Shown piece after piece: positions 43,001-53,981 of a stretch of DNA of 64,000 nucleotides. The notes under the pieces were generated by a model that was not told where the DNA came from, searched no databases, and saw only the letters and a list, made by a program, of their open reading frames with translations. Every line of letters starts with the position of its first letter. Position 1 is the first letter of the stretch. Source of the stretch: Polytrichum commune (lineage: Eukaryota; Streptophyta; Polytrichopsida; Polytrichales; Polytrichaceae); contig OX485809.1 in NCBI GenBank assembly GCA_950295325.1, positions 10,540,001 to 10,604,000 of the forward strand, given 5' to 3'. The translations under genes and the position numbers were made by a program.

Positions 43001-45836
43001 TGACCACAACCATAACGACCCACAACTTATACCACAACGCGAGCGTGATTACTTGGTAACAACTATGGTGGGTTACTTTTATCGTATCTAATTATCTATC
43101 TATCTATGAATTTTATTTATCTATGAGGCTAGGGGGAGAAGAAGTCAATGGAAGAAAAGGGAAAGTGGGTTTGGAAGGAGGAGAGGCCAAAAGAAAAGGT
43201 CTTGACCCGTTTTTCTCTCGGGCGGCCCGAAAGATGCCGGGCAAACCGGGAAAAAAGGTAGAGGTTGGAGGGGTCTCCGGAGGTAGAGGCAAGGAGCCTC
43301 ATAATGCATGTTTAGAGAAGTAGAGGTGAGGGGAAGGATGAGCAAGAGGGCGAAGCCCTGTAAAAATGCACGTAGAGGGAGAGAGAGAGAGAGGGGATTG
43401 GGATCGATGAGGAAGCCCTGCTCTGGAGGAAGGCAAGGAGGAGAAGGACAAAGATCGGTCCTTGGGATCCATATGGGCAGTGTAGGTAGAGGTGGAAGAG
43501 CGGCAATGGTCGCCCACTCCCTGGGATTGGTGCATCAAGCACACGACGACGGAAGGAAGCAGAATCAACTCGAGTAAAAGAAGAAGGGTGGCGGCCTCCG
43601 CGGTGGTAGCGCTCTGGGTTCTGATACCAGCAGGATGGGCTAGTGGTGAGAGACGAGAGTCCTCGGTTGCCGATTCGACCGAGCACAATCACGGGGTTTA
43701 GGCAACTGGAGGTCATCTGCTCTCAGAAGCTCATGGGGATTCTGTTGATAGCCCTCACTGACTGTGATGGGATCGGATCTCAACCCCGGGAGACATCAGA
43801 GACGGGGAGCACTATTGTGGCTCTTCTCGTCCACTGCGATTCGGTTGCCGCGGCCTTGTGGTAACTACTCACCTTGCATTGGGTTGTTTCAATCGTAGGC
43901 AGCTGTTACTGCTCCGCTCCGGGCACGCGGGGTAGCTCTAGTTCGGCGATTGAAGGATCGCAGACCCTGGTTTCAGCGCTTCGATTGGAGTCGCCTTAGT
44001 TAAGATTATATTGAAAGAGGAAGGGGGTTGGAGGAGTAGTCGCTCCTGGTCCAGTGAAAGGGTCAATGCATGTTGGTCCCGGAGTGGAGGAAAAGGAGAC
44101 CGTCAATGTGAATTGGTGGTGGACGAATCTGCGGAAGCGCCGGATCGGGAAGGTGCGGCAGGTGAATCGGAGCTGCGTCAAAGGCATGTGAGGGGAATCC
44201 CATTCGGCTGGAGAGCTTATGATCTATGTTTCCCCTGGATTCGTCCTCTCTTCCCCTCAGTCACTGAAGGCGTGGGTTTTGTAAGTCCTGCTGGAGTTTT
44301 GGATGTCGGTGTTGTGAACGAGCAATTTCCCCGATTTCTGTCTGGATGAGCGAATTGCACCCCTGCCCGTGTCGGCAACCTCGTATTGGCGCTCTTCTGC
44401 CGCAGTAGCACACTACGATCATTATGAATGCTCTGGAGGCCTCGGGAGTACACTTGTAGGAACAATTCGGGCAGTGGATTTTCTCGACCGTTCACACATC
44501 GGTTGGAGTCGGCAGTAAGGGAAGAAGAGGATGGCCGGCTGAAATCAAGTTAGGGTGCTCACTTGCTAGGGCAATTTGTGCAGGGGACCATCGACTTGCG
44601 GTGGTTAGGGACCGTGGAGGTTCACTTAAGGATTCAGCTACTGGAAGCCAGCCGGTGGGCATCCATGTCTGACTGCAGTTCGGAACGGTATGGGCGGTGA
44701 AGTAGGCATGAAGGCAGCAGCAGGAATTCCAGGCTTCAGTAGGACTGCAATATCAAAAGTGAGGCAATGCTAGGTTTGAGGAGCATTGGCGGAGGGAGTG
44801 CAGTGTTGTGCATGAACCGTGTTAGGTAGATGGATGTACCGAAGGGCGTTGGCAGCTGAGGATGCTCAAGTAGTAGCTATGGTAGGGGACTCGGGAATTT
44901 GACTGAACTTGTGGGGGGTTGGAAGTCTTATTGGTTGACCAGTAGGAGGGAATGGGGCTATTACCTTTGAATGCGGAGGGAACGTAGTGAGAGTATTGAT
45001 GCTTAAACATTGTATGACTACTAAGCATTTTTGAATGCTTGTTGGTAATAAATAAATAAAAGAAAAAGGTGTTATATACACCACTTCTCTCAATCTTTTC
45101 TTTGTTTGCACTTGTGATTGCGTAATGGAATGTAGCTCATGATCCCTCACCCGGACTAGGACGCAATCGAAGGGTGAGGGGGATTGATGCTCACATAATT
45201 GGTGCGTCCGCCGGGAGCAAGCGGAGTAGGAGAGGAACTGGGGTCGAGTTGAAGGAGACTAAGGAGAGGAAGGAGCGCGGCAAAGGTATGCGCTAACCTT
45301 TTTTCTTTTGGGTGCAAATTAGAGGATTAGAGCTGGGATTAGGTTTGTGTCATTAAATTGCAATTGGTGGGGAGTTAGGAGGGAGTGTGGGCTAGCCCCG
45401 ACTTCCTAACACACGCACCATGTGTTAGGGAGATCCCCTCCTAATTTTGTGCTTGAGGCAAGCAACGGGGCTCAAAGGTGAAAGGTGGAGGCCGCTCCCA
45501 CGGTTGCATTGCAACTAGTGAGCCTTTGAGCCGAAGGGGAGAGGGCATGTGCTTGTGGATGGGACAAGAGCGTCCTCTCCTTCCCCCCCGCGCTTGACCT
45601 ACCACCAAGGTAAGAGCAATTTATAGTGGGTCTTAGAAATTAGAGGGCATGTGCTTTTCAAGTTCAATGCAAGCATAGGTTGCAAGGAAGGAGCACGGCA
45701 TGAGGTACGTAATCTAAACCCTCTTGGGATGCATAATGAAGATCACACTAAGTGTTTGGGTATTGGTAAAACCATAAAGTATGGGTGATAATTAAACTTC
45801 CGGTAGAAGTAACTTAGGTAGGAGTGACTTAAGTTT
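43001..45836. other. Unclassified repeat-like DNA with retroelement-type signals
   Basis: Moderately GC-rich, with many short frames and no domain. CTGATACCAG near 43621 is the reverse complement of a Met-tRNA-type PBS core. GATGCTCACATAATTGG then TGCGTCCGCCGGGA (45186-45215) resembles an LTR end followed by a Ty3-type PBS. The part 43640-45195 may therefore be a long LTR of an unidentified element. 45216-45836 shows nothing I can name. Confidence 0.3.
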
Positions 45837-46142
45837 TTACCGAGGGGTAATTATTAAGTCACCCTAGGTAACTCATGTTTTACTTTGGAGTTAGAATTTG
45901 AATTACCCTCGGTAATTAGGTTTCTACCTAGGGGTAAGTATCCGAGTTACCTTAGGTAACTGAGGTTTTTACCTTCGGGTAATTACTTAGGTTTACCTGA
46001 GGTAACTTAGAAATTTACTTTGGGGTAATTACTTGGGTTTACCTTCGGTAATTTCCGTTATTACTCTGCAGTAAATACTGAAGTTACTTTAGGTAACTTA
46101 ATTTTACCTTAGGGTAATTAGTTAAGTTTTACCTTAGGTAAT
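45837..46142. repeat. Array of 14 TTACC..GGTAA palindromes, 22-23 bp period
   Basis: Units start near 45837, 45859, 45880, 45903, 45925, 45947, 45969, 45993, 46016, 46039, 46061, 46084, 46105 and 46129. Each has TTACC (or TTACT/TCACC), 3-4 variable bases such as TTA, CTC, GAG or TTC, then GGTAA. Intervening bases are AT-rich and variable, so the palindrome is better kept than the rest of the unit. Confidence 0.8.
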
Positions 46143-46816
46143 TATAAGAAATTATCAAGGTGAAAAGTTACTGGGGTATCATTAGTAGGCTGATTTGGTT
46201 AAGAGTTACAAGTATGGAGGTAGACTAGTCCGAAGTAAGACAAATAGCATACGTGAGGGGAGACTAACCACAGGTGGCATGGAGTTTGCACAAGGTACGT
46301 TGTTTCTACAAAGTGAATTCTTAATTAATTAAGGAAGGTTTTTTTTGTACTTGTTGGTGTCGTTAATTGGTGAGGAGGGTAATTCCTGCGCCATAGCATT
46401 ATGGTGGGGGCGCGAGGGTCACACCTTGGCCACCATTATAATGCATGAGCAAGGGTCAGCCCCTCACACCGATATTGTGGCAAGGGAAAAATAAGGAAGG
46501 GATGGCATGATTAATGATTCTCATGTCTAACCGGAATTTATCCCAAGCATGTATCCCATAAGGGACTTCGTCAATTTAAGTGGGCTTGCAGGTATCTTTT
46601 CCTCACCTCCCAAAGGAATCTAAGCAATCAAGGAAAAGTGGAAACATAATTGAGAGAAGGTAGTGAGGGGTAAGCCTGGTCAAATGAGGGTCGGACGACT
46701 TAATAGTAGATGCATGTTAGGACTCGATCTCATAAACCGGTGTTAGCACTAGGACTAGAGCACCATAGAGGCCGGAGGAAACCACCTAGAGTTGTTGAAG
46801 TGATAGACAAGGTACA
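46143..46816. other. Spacer before element B
   Basis: AT-rich sequence with no recognised gene or domain, ending GTACA immediately before the LTR at 46817. Confidence 0.4.
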
Positions 46817-47788
46817 TGTCGCGCACCTCTCCATGAGGAGTGCCCGAAACACCATGGGCACAAGGGGGACCCCGGAGTGACACCCGGGACTTGTGGCGCC
46901 ATTGGTGAGAGGGCCCAAGTGGTCCTAGTGTGGGTGAGGGCCCCGGGCGTTGGGAACGCCTCCCACCCACGGAGACTAGGAGGCACAAGGGTAAGGTCAT
47001 CAGCTATGCGTAGCTTATGGCGTGGTGATTCTAGAATGCTCAAGAACACCTCAAGCGGAGGTGTGAGCTAGGAGTTATGGCCATTTGAGTGGGGCGCTGT
47101 CCCGGGACAGCGCCCTGGTACAGCAGTGCCTGGGAGTGATTCCCGGGACTGCCAAGGTTCAAACAGGCATAACTTCCTCAAGACTTGCCCGATTGGGGCA
47201 AGTGAGGAGTCCATCGGCATCTACGTGAAGCGTAGATGAACATGGAGTGGTCAAGTGTTAGCATTCAACATCATACAAGGAAGTTATGATGGTCTGAAGC
47301 TGCTGGGGGCTTCTAGGCCCAGCAGCTAAGGGAAAATGTCCACTTGGCCCCAACTCTTGGTAGAGAGACAAGAGGTTGGTTCACGGTGGGGTAGGGGCCC
47401 CGTGTAGAGTCCTAGAGGCTTATATGGGTGAGGTGGTGTGGCCTCACCCACCCGAGGCCGAACGGCATGGCCTCCATGAGCATTGGCCCATTGTGAGGCC
47501 ATAGTTGCCTAGTATGGTTCGGGTTGTTGTAGTGTTGCTCCGGCAATGCGATGATCAACATGGGATTGGACTTCCATGGATGGAAGTCCACATCTAGGAA
47601 TGGGTTACCGATTAAGGGGTGAGTCCCGAAAGCAAAGTAGGAGGGTTGGTTCCCTCCTATGAACTATTGGTCCGGGGTAAGAAGAGCTATCCATTAGCAT
47701 GGCGGAATGCGAAGGGTTAGCGCTCGCAACCTTTGCTAGAATTGAAAATTGGCAAGAATGTCAAAGGGGACTAGCAAGGGTTGCGACA
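46817..47788 (+). repeat. 5' LTR of element B
   Basis: 972 bp, TGTCGC...GCGACA, clearly homologous to the element A LTRs with scattered substitutions. Confidence 0.9.
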
Positions 47789-47802
47789 CTTGGTATCAGA
47801 GC

Positions 47803-50697
47803 AGGGTTCCAAGTTTTGAGCTCGCACTTTGAGGGAAACATGGCTATCAAAAATGCGGGTTATGATGGTGAGCCCGGGGTTTCCAAAAGGTTGTGAGGCT
47901 CAAATTGGAACAAGGATCATGTGCAAGTGGAATTTGACCATATCATTGGTTCTAATGACAATGGTGGGCATGAGGGTGGATTTGGTAAGGAAAATGGAGG
48001 AGTGCTTTGAAAAGGGCTCCCTCAAACCTCAAAAAACATTTGGGGCCTAGAATACCGAAAGCACCCAAAACCTTGGAGGGCATTAATGTTGGATTGAAAT
48101 TCCAATTTGAAATGCTTGGAAGGTATTGATGTTGGAATGAATTTGGTGCTAATGAGGCACCCGGGGCCTCTTAAGGCCTATGTGCGCTATTCAAACGCAC
48201 AAATGAAGGATACACCTAAAACGGACGAGCTTTCTAAGAAATGCATCCTTTTAGGTGGGGTTTTAAAAGCGGGTGGTGGATGCCTTGTTTAAGTCCCCAA
48301 GGCTTCTTGAGGACATGATGGGGACCATCAAGTTTGCAAGAGCATTGAAGCCGATGGTCCCAAAGAGAAGTTTGGCGGCGCATCACCACAAGTGGCTTTA
48401 GCCAAAGTAGGTCCCAAAGAAATGAGTGCAAGTTGTTTGGTCCATTTTACTTAGGCAAAACATGTTGGTGCCGCGGACGGAATGTTGAAAGGTGGCTTTA
48501 TGCTTCCAAAGCAAATCATACTTGTGCCGCGGACGGAATGTTGGGAGGTGGGTTTGTCCTACCAAGGCAATTCATGTTCGTGCCGTGGACGGAGTGTGGG
48601 AAGGTGGCTTTGTGCTACCAAGGCAAAACATGTTTGTTTTGCGGACAAATTATTAGAAATTGGTTTTGTGGCACCAAACCAATTTGTCCCGCGGACGAAA
48701 TGTTTAAAGTTGGCTTTGCGGACCAAGCCAAGCCAAGTTGCCCAGGACCAAATGTTGGACGATGGCTTTGTGGCCAAGGCTAGTAGCCTTAAGCCGAGGC
48801 CAAGTATTTTGTACCTTGAGGCTCAAATGAATGGGAGACTTGTCTTATGGGTTGACAAAGAGTTAAGGCATTCTTTCATGACCCCAAAGCTCACAAGGGA
48901 GTTGGGGTTTGCCGATTGGTAGAGTGGTGAAGCCCACCAAGGTGCGGTTTGGAAAGGGCAAACCGCATGAGACAAAGGAGGCCGCGATGCATGTAACCTT
49001 TCAATGTGGGACATTGGAATTTTGTCAAAATTTCACACCATGTGAAATAAATTTGGTGCATGTCATTGGAAAGGTCACCTTCTTTGAAACTCACATGAGA
49101 GATGTGAGGTGCAAGCCGGTGTGCTTGCGGTGCATTATGATGTGTCATAATGGCAAAGAGATGAAGTTCAAATTGATAAGGACTCCTATGGTAGGAGGAC
49201 CCAAGTTGAATTTGGTCTTAATGGACCAAATGAAAAATGGCCAACATAATGGTCGTGGTTCAATTGGAGCAACTCGATAGAACTTATGGGGAGGCTAGGA
49301 AAGATGGGCCTCCCCTAAACCACTTTGGTGGGATGTTGGTGAGATACAACGATGTATTCACCAATGTGTTGCCCAAAAGTTACCGCCAAGGAGTGAAAAA
49401 TAACTTTGCTCAACAAGAGATTGAGTTCTAGAGGTATGTGGTGACAAAGGAAGTTGGTGACAAACATGAAGAATATCAAGGCCATCCAAAAGGAGAATTG
49501 GTCCTTGACTCAAGAAAAGGGCTTAGGTCATTTGTTGGCCTAGCCAACTACTACCACCACTTCATTCGAGGTTTTTCTAAGGTTGCTAGGACCTTAGTCA
49601 ATTTGTTGAAAAATGGCTATCCTAAGAGTGGGATGAGCCTTGTCACCAAGCTTTTGGGGAGCTCGAAAGCAAGTTCTTTTTGCCGCCCGTGTTTAAGTTC
49701 ACGGACTTTAACAAACCTTTTGAGGTGCATACGGGGGCGAGTGACTTTACCATTGGCGGATGTTGATCCAAGATGGGTGACCATTGCATATGAAAGCAAT
49801 AAGCTTAATGGTTGTCGAACCTTGTTCGGCTTGTGCAAGAAATGGCTATCCCAAGAGTGGGATGAGGCTTGCCACCAAGTCCTTCAGGAGCTTAAGACCA
49901 AGTTCTCTACGCAGCCCGTGCTCAAGTTCGCCGAGTTTGATAAACCTTTTCAGGTGCATACGGGGGTGAGTGACTTTGCCAATGGTGGATTATGCATAAG
50001 ATGGATGGCCATTGCATATGGGAGTATGAAGCTCGATGGTTGTCAAAGAAGACAACCAACTCATGACAAAGAACTTCTTTGTCGTAGTGCATTGCTTGAA
50101 GATGTGGCGACACTATTTGGGGTCGCACAAAGCAAAGGTCTACATGGACAATGTGCCCTAAAAGAATTTTGACATACAAACGCAAGTGAGCGCTAAGTCA
50201 TTGCGGTGGCATGATAGTTTGGCGCTTATGTAGGTGGATTTGATCCACAAACCGGACCGTGGAAATGTGGTGCCGGATGCGCGAAGTAGACCGGAAGAGT
50301 TCCAAGCAATGAGAACCATCCAAACCTTGTGGCTAATGTGTGCCGGCGAAGGAAACTTGTGATGCAAGATATGGGGAGGGTAAATTAACTACCCCAAAGT
50401 ACAAAAGCTTTTAGGTGAGCTTCGCAAGAGCAAGGTGCTCAAAGAGGTTAAGTTGGTGGACGGATTGTTCAAGTGCAAGCAAAGTTGGGTGTATGTGCCA
50501 CAAGGCAAGTTGAGGCTATCGGTTTTGAAGGAGGAATATGATAGTCCTATTGCCGGCCATAGAGGAGAAAAAGAAAACCACCATAGAATGGTGTCAAAGA
50601 GGTACCATTGGCGGTGCGTAAAGGAGGATATAACCCACTTTGTGAAGGCGTGAATAAAGTGCCAAGTGAACCGAGCCTCTTACCAAAAGCAAGGCGG
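47803..50697 (+). pseudogene. Element B first coding block (gag-like to integrase zinc region)
   Basis: Gag-like region with an expanded minisatellite (about 48460-48780, more units than element A). The protease-like frame is 48909-49280. The RT-deletion junction is near 49395, and the RT/RNase H border SFVGLANYYHHFIRGF is at about 49529. Two tandem RNase H units (49612-50062) follow; the second keeps KWLSQEWDEACHQVLQELKT in frame. The integrase N-terminus runs to QGGF. Stops throughout. Confidence 0.7.
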
Positions 50698-52983
50698 CTT
50701 CTTTGAAACTCACATGAAAGATGTGAGGCGCAAGCCGGTGAGCTTGCGGTGCATTTGTGATGTGCCATGATGGCAAAGAATTGAACTACAAATTGACAAG
50801 GACTCCTATGGTAGGAGGACCCAAGTTGAATTTCGTCTTAATGGACCAAAGGAAAAATGGAAAACACAATGGTTGTGGTTCACTTGGAGCAACTCCAAAG
50901 AACTTATGGGGAGGCTAGGAAAGATGGGCCTCCCCCAAACCATACTTGTGGGATGTTGGTGAGATACAAGGATGTATTCACCAATGTGTTGCTCAAAATG
51001 TTACCGCCAAGGAGTGAATTGCAACTTTGCTCAAGAAGAGATTGAGTTATTGAGGCATGTGGTGACAAAAGGAGTTGGTGGACAAACATGAAGAATGTCA
51101 AGGCAATCCAAAAGGAGAATTGGCCCTTGACTCAAAAAAGACTTAGGTCATTGGTTGGCCTAGCCAACTACTACCACCACTTCATTCTAGATTTGTTTTA
51201 AGGTTTCTAGGACCTTAGTCAACTTATTGAGGAAATGGCTATCCTAAGAGTGGGATGAGCCTTGTCACCAAGCCTTTGGGAAGCTCAAGAGCAAGTTCCC
51301 TTCACAAGATGTGGTTAAATTTCCGGGTTTTCATAAGCATTTTGAGGTGCACATGGAGACGAAGGACTTTACCATTGGCGGATGTTGATCCAAGATGGAT
51401 GCCCATTGCATATGGGAGCATTAAGCTTAAAGGTTGTCAAACCTTGTGCGACTTATGAAAGAAATGGCTATACCAAGAGTTGGATGAGCCTTGCCACCAA
51501 GTCTTTGAGAAGCTTAAGAGCAAGTTCTCTTCGCCGCCCGTGCTCAAGTTCGCGGAGTTTGACAAACCTTTTGAGGTGCATACGGGGGCGAGTGACTTTA
51601 CCATTGGCGGATGTTGAGGCAAGATGGATGGCCATGGCATATGAGAGCATGAAGCTCGATGGTTGTCCCACCTTATGCGACTTGTGGAAGAAATGGCTAT
51701 CCCAAGAGTGGGATGATTTTGTCACGAGTCTTTGGGGAGCTTAACACCAAGTTCTCTTCGCCGCCCGTGCTCAAGTTCGCGGAGCTTGACAAACCTTTCG
51801 AGGTGCATACGGGGGTGAGTGCCTTTGCCAATGGTGGATTATGTGTAAGATGGATGGCCATTGCATATGGGAGCATAAAGCTCGATGGTTGTCAAATAAG
51901 ACAACCAACTCATGACAAAGAACTTCTTTGCCGTAGTGCATTGCTTGAAGATGTGGCGACATTATATGGGGTCGCACAAAGCAAAGGTCTACATGGACAA
52001 TGTGTCCTAAAAGTATTTTGATATACAAGCGTAAGTGAACGCCAAGTCATTGCGGAGGCATGATAGTTTGGCGCTTATGAAGGTGGATTTGATCCACAAA
52101 CCGGACCGTGGAAATGTGGTGCCGGATGCGCGAAGTAGACCGGAAGAGTTCCAAACAATGAGAACCATCCAAACCTTGTGGCTAATGTGTGCCGGCAAAG
52201 GAAACTTGTGATGCAAGATACGGGACGGGTAAATTAACTACCCCAAAGCACAAAAGCTTTTAGGTGAGCTTCGCAAGAGCAAGGTGCTCAAAGAGGTTAA
52301 GTTGGTGGACGGATTGTTCAAGTGCAAACAAAGTCGGGTATTTGTGCCACAAGGCAAGTTGAGGCTATCGGTTTTGAAGGAGGAATATGATAGTCCTATT
52401 GCCGGCCATAGAGGAGAAAGAAAAAGCCGCCATAGAATGGTTTCAAAGAGGTACCATTGGCGGTGCATAAAGGAAGATATAGCCCACTTTGTGAAGGCTT
52501 GAATCAAAGTGTCAAGTGAACCGAGCCTCTTACCAAAAGCAAGGCGGTTTCTTGCAACCGTTGCCTATCCCGTTGGCGCCATGGCATGGTATGTGCATGG
52601 ACTTGATCACAAGTTTGCCGGAGTCACATGGGTATGATGCCATCTTGTTGATGGTAGAGCGGTTTGCCAAGTGGGTACACATGGTGCCGATTGTGGGAAC
52701 CGCCACCGCGTTGTAGACCGCATAGCCTTTTCTCAAAGGATGGTTGAGGCACCACGGGTTGCCAAGAGTGATTGTGTGGGATCAAGATCCAAAGTTCACA
52801 AGTGCATTTTCAATGCATTTCTCTAAGGAGGTCGGAATGAAACTAAGGTTTAGCACGACCTTGCATTCCCAAATGAATGGCAAATCGGAGCGTGTGAATG
52901 GAGTCTTGAAGCAATACTTGAGGAACTTGGTGGGGGCGGACCAAGGAGATTGGGCGGACTATGTGGGTCAAGCGGAGTGTAAT
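50698..52983 (+). pseudogene. Element B second coding block (repeat of protease-like to integrase)
   Basis: Starts inside the protease-like region, repeats the RT-deletion junction near 51017, then has three tandem RNase H units (51234-51910) and integrase (HFVKA then TGA, MDLITSLPESHGYDAILL, HHGLPRVIVWDQDPKF, GKSERVNGVLKQYL). It is cut at AECN by the LTR of element C. Confidence 0.7.
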
Positions 52984-53967
52984 TGTCGCGCACCTCTCCA
53001 TGAGGAGTGCCCGAAACACCATGGGCACAAGGGGGACCCCGGAGTGACACCCGGGACTTGTGGCGCCGTTGGTGAGAGGGCCCAAGTGATCCTAGTGTGG
53101 GTGAGGGCCCCGGGCATTGGGAACGCCTCCCACCCACGAAGACTAGGAGGCACAAGGGCAAGGCCATGAGCTATGCGTAGCTCATGGCGTGGTGATTCTA
53201 GAATGCTCAAGATCACCTCAAGCGGAGGTGGGAGCTAGGAGTTATGGCCATTTGAGTGGGGCGCTGTCCCGGGACAGCGCCCTGGTACAGCAGTGCCTGG
53301 GAGTGATTCCCGGGACTGCCAAGGTTCAAACAGGCATAACTTCCTCAAGACTTGCTCAAATGGGGCAAGTGAGGAGTCCATCGGCATCTACGTGAAGCGT
53401 AGATGAAGATGGAGTGGTTGGTTGTTATGATCAGACATCATACAAGGAAGTTATGATGGTCTGAAGCTGCTGGGGGGGTTCTAGGCCCAGCGGCTAAGGG
53501 AAAATGTCCACTTGGCCCCAACTCTTGGTAGAGAGACAAGAGGTTGGTTGACGGTGGGGTAGGGGCCCCGCGTAAAGTCCTAGAGGCTTATATGGGTGAG
53601 GTGGTGTGGCCTCACCCACCCGAGGCCGAACGGCACGGCGCACGGCCTCCATGGGCATTGGCCCATTGTGAGGCCATAGTTGCCTAGTATGCTTCGGGTT
53701 ATTGTAGTGTTGCTCCGGCAACGCGATGATCAACATAAGATTGGACTTCCATGGATGGAAGTCCACATCTAAGGATTGGTTACCGATTAAAGGGGTGAGT
53801 CCCGAAATCAAAGTAGGAGGGTTGGTTCCCCTCCTATGAACTAATGGTCCGGGGTTAGAGGAGCTAACCATTAGCATGGCGGTATGCGAAGGGTTAGCGA
53901 CTCGTAACCTTTGCTAGAATTGAAAATTGGCAAGATGGTCAAGGGGGGGCTAGCAAGGGTTGCGACA
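52984..53967 (+). repeat. 5' LTR of element C
   Basis: 984 bp, TGTCGC...GCGACA. Carries a small duplication (GGCACGGC, about 53632) that accounts for part of its extra length. Confidence 0.9.
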
Positions 53968-53981
53968 CGTGGTATCAGAGC

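Larger units (their letters stand above)
46817..52983 (+). mobile_element. Element B: RT-less Ty3/gypsy family member, 5' part with internal duplication
   Basis: 5' LTR 46817-47788 and PBS 47791-47802, then the interior up to the middle of integrase, where element C begins (52984). The interior is longer than in element A. At about 50697-50703 integrase sequence (ASYQKQGGF) jumps back to the protease-like region (FETHMKDVRRKP), so RT remnant, RNase H and integrase segments occur twice. No 3' LTR is in the window; in the nested model it lies beyond 64000. Confidence 0.8.

Noticed and set aside
43610-43640. CTGATACCAG as the PBS of a minus-strand LTR element.
   Set aside because: No matching LTR end, purine tract or coding domain could be found around it; only mentioned as a hint.
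45837-46142. CRISPR-like array (short regular repeats).
   Set aside because: Units are about 22 bp with no long unique spacers, the context is eukaryotic and no cas genes are present.
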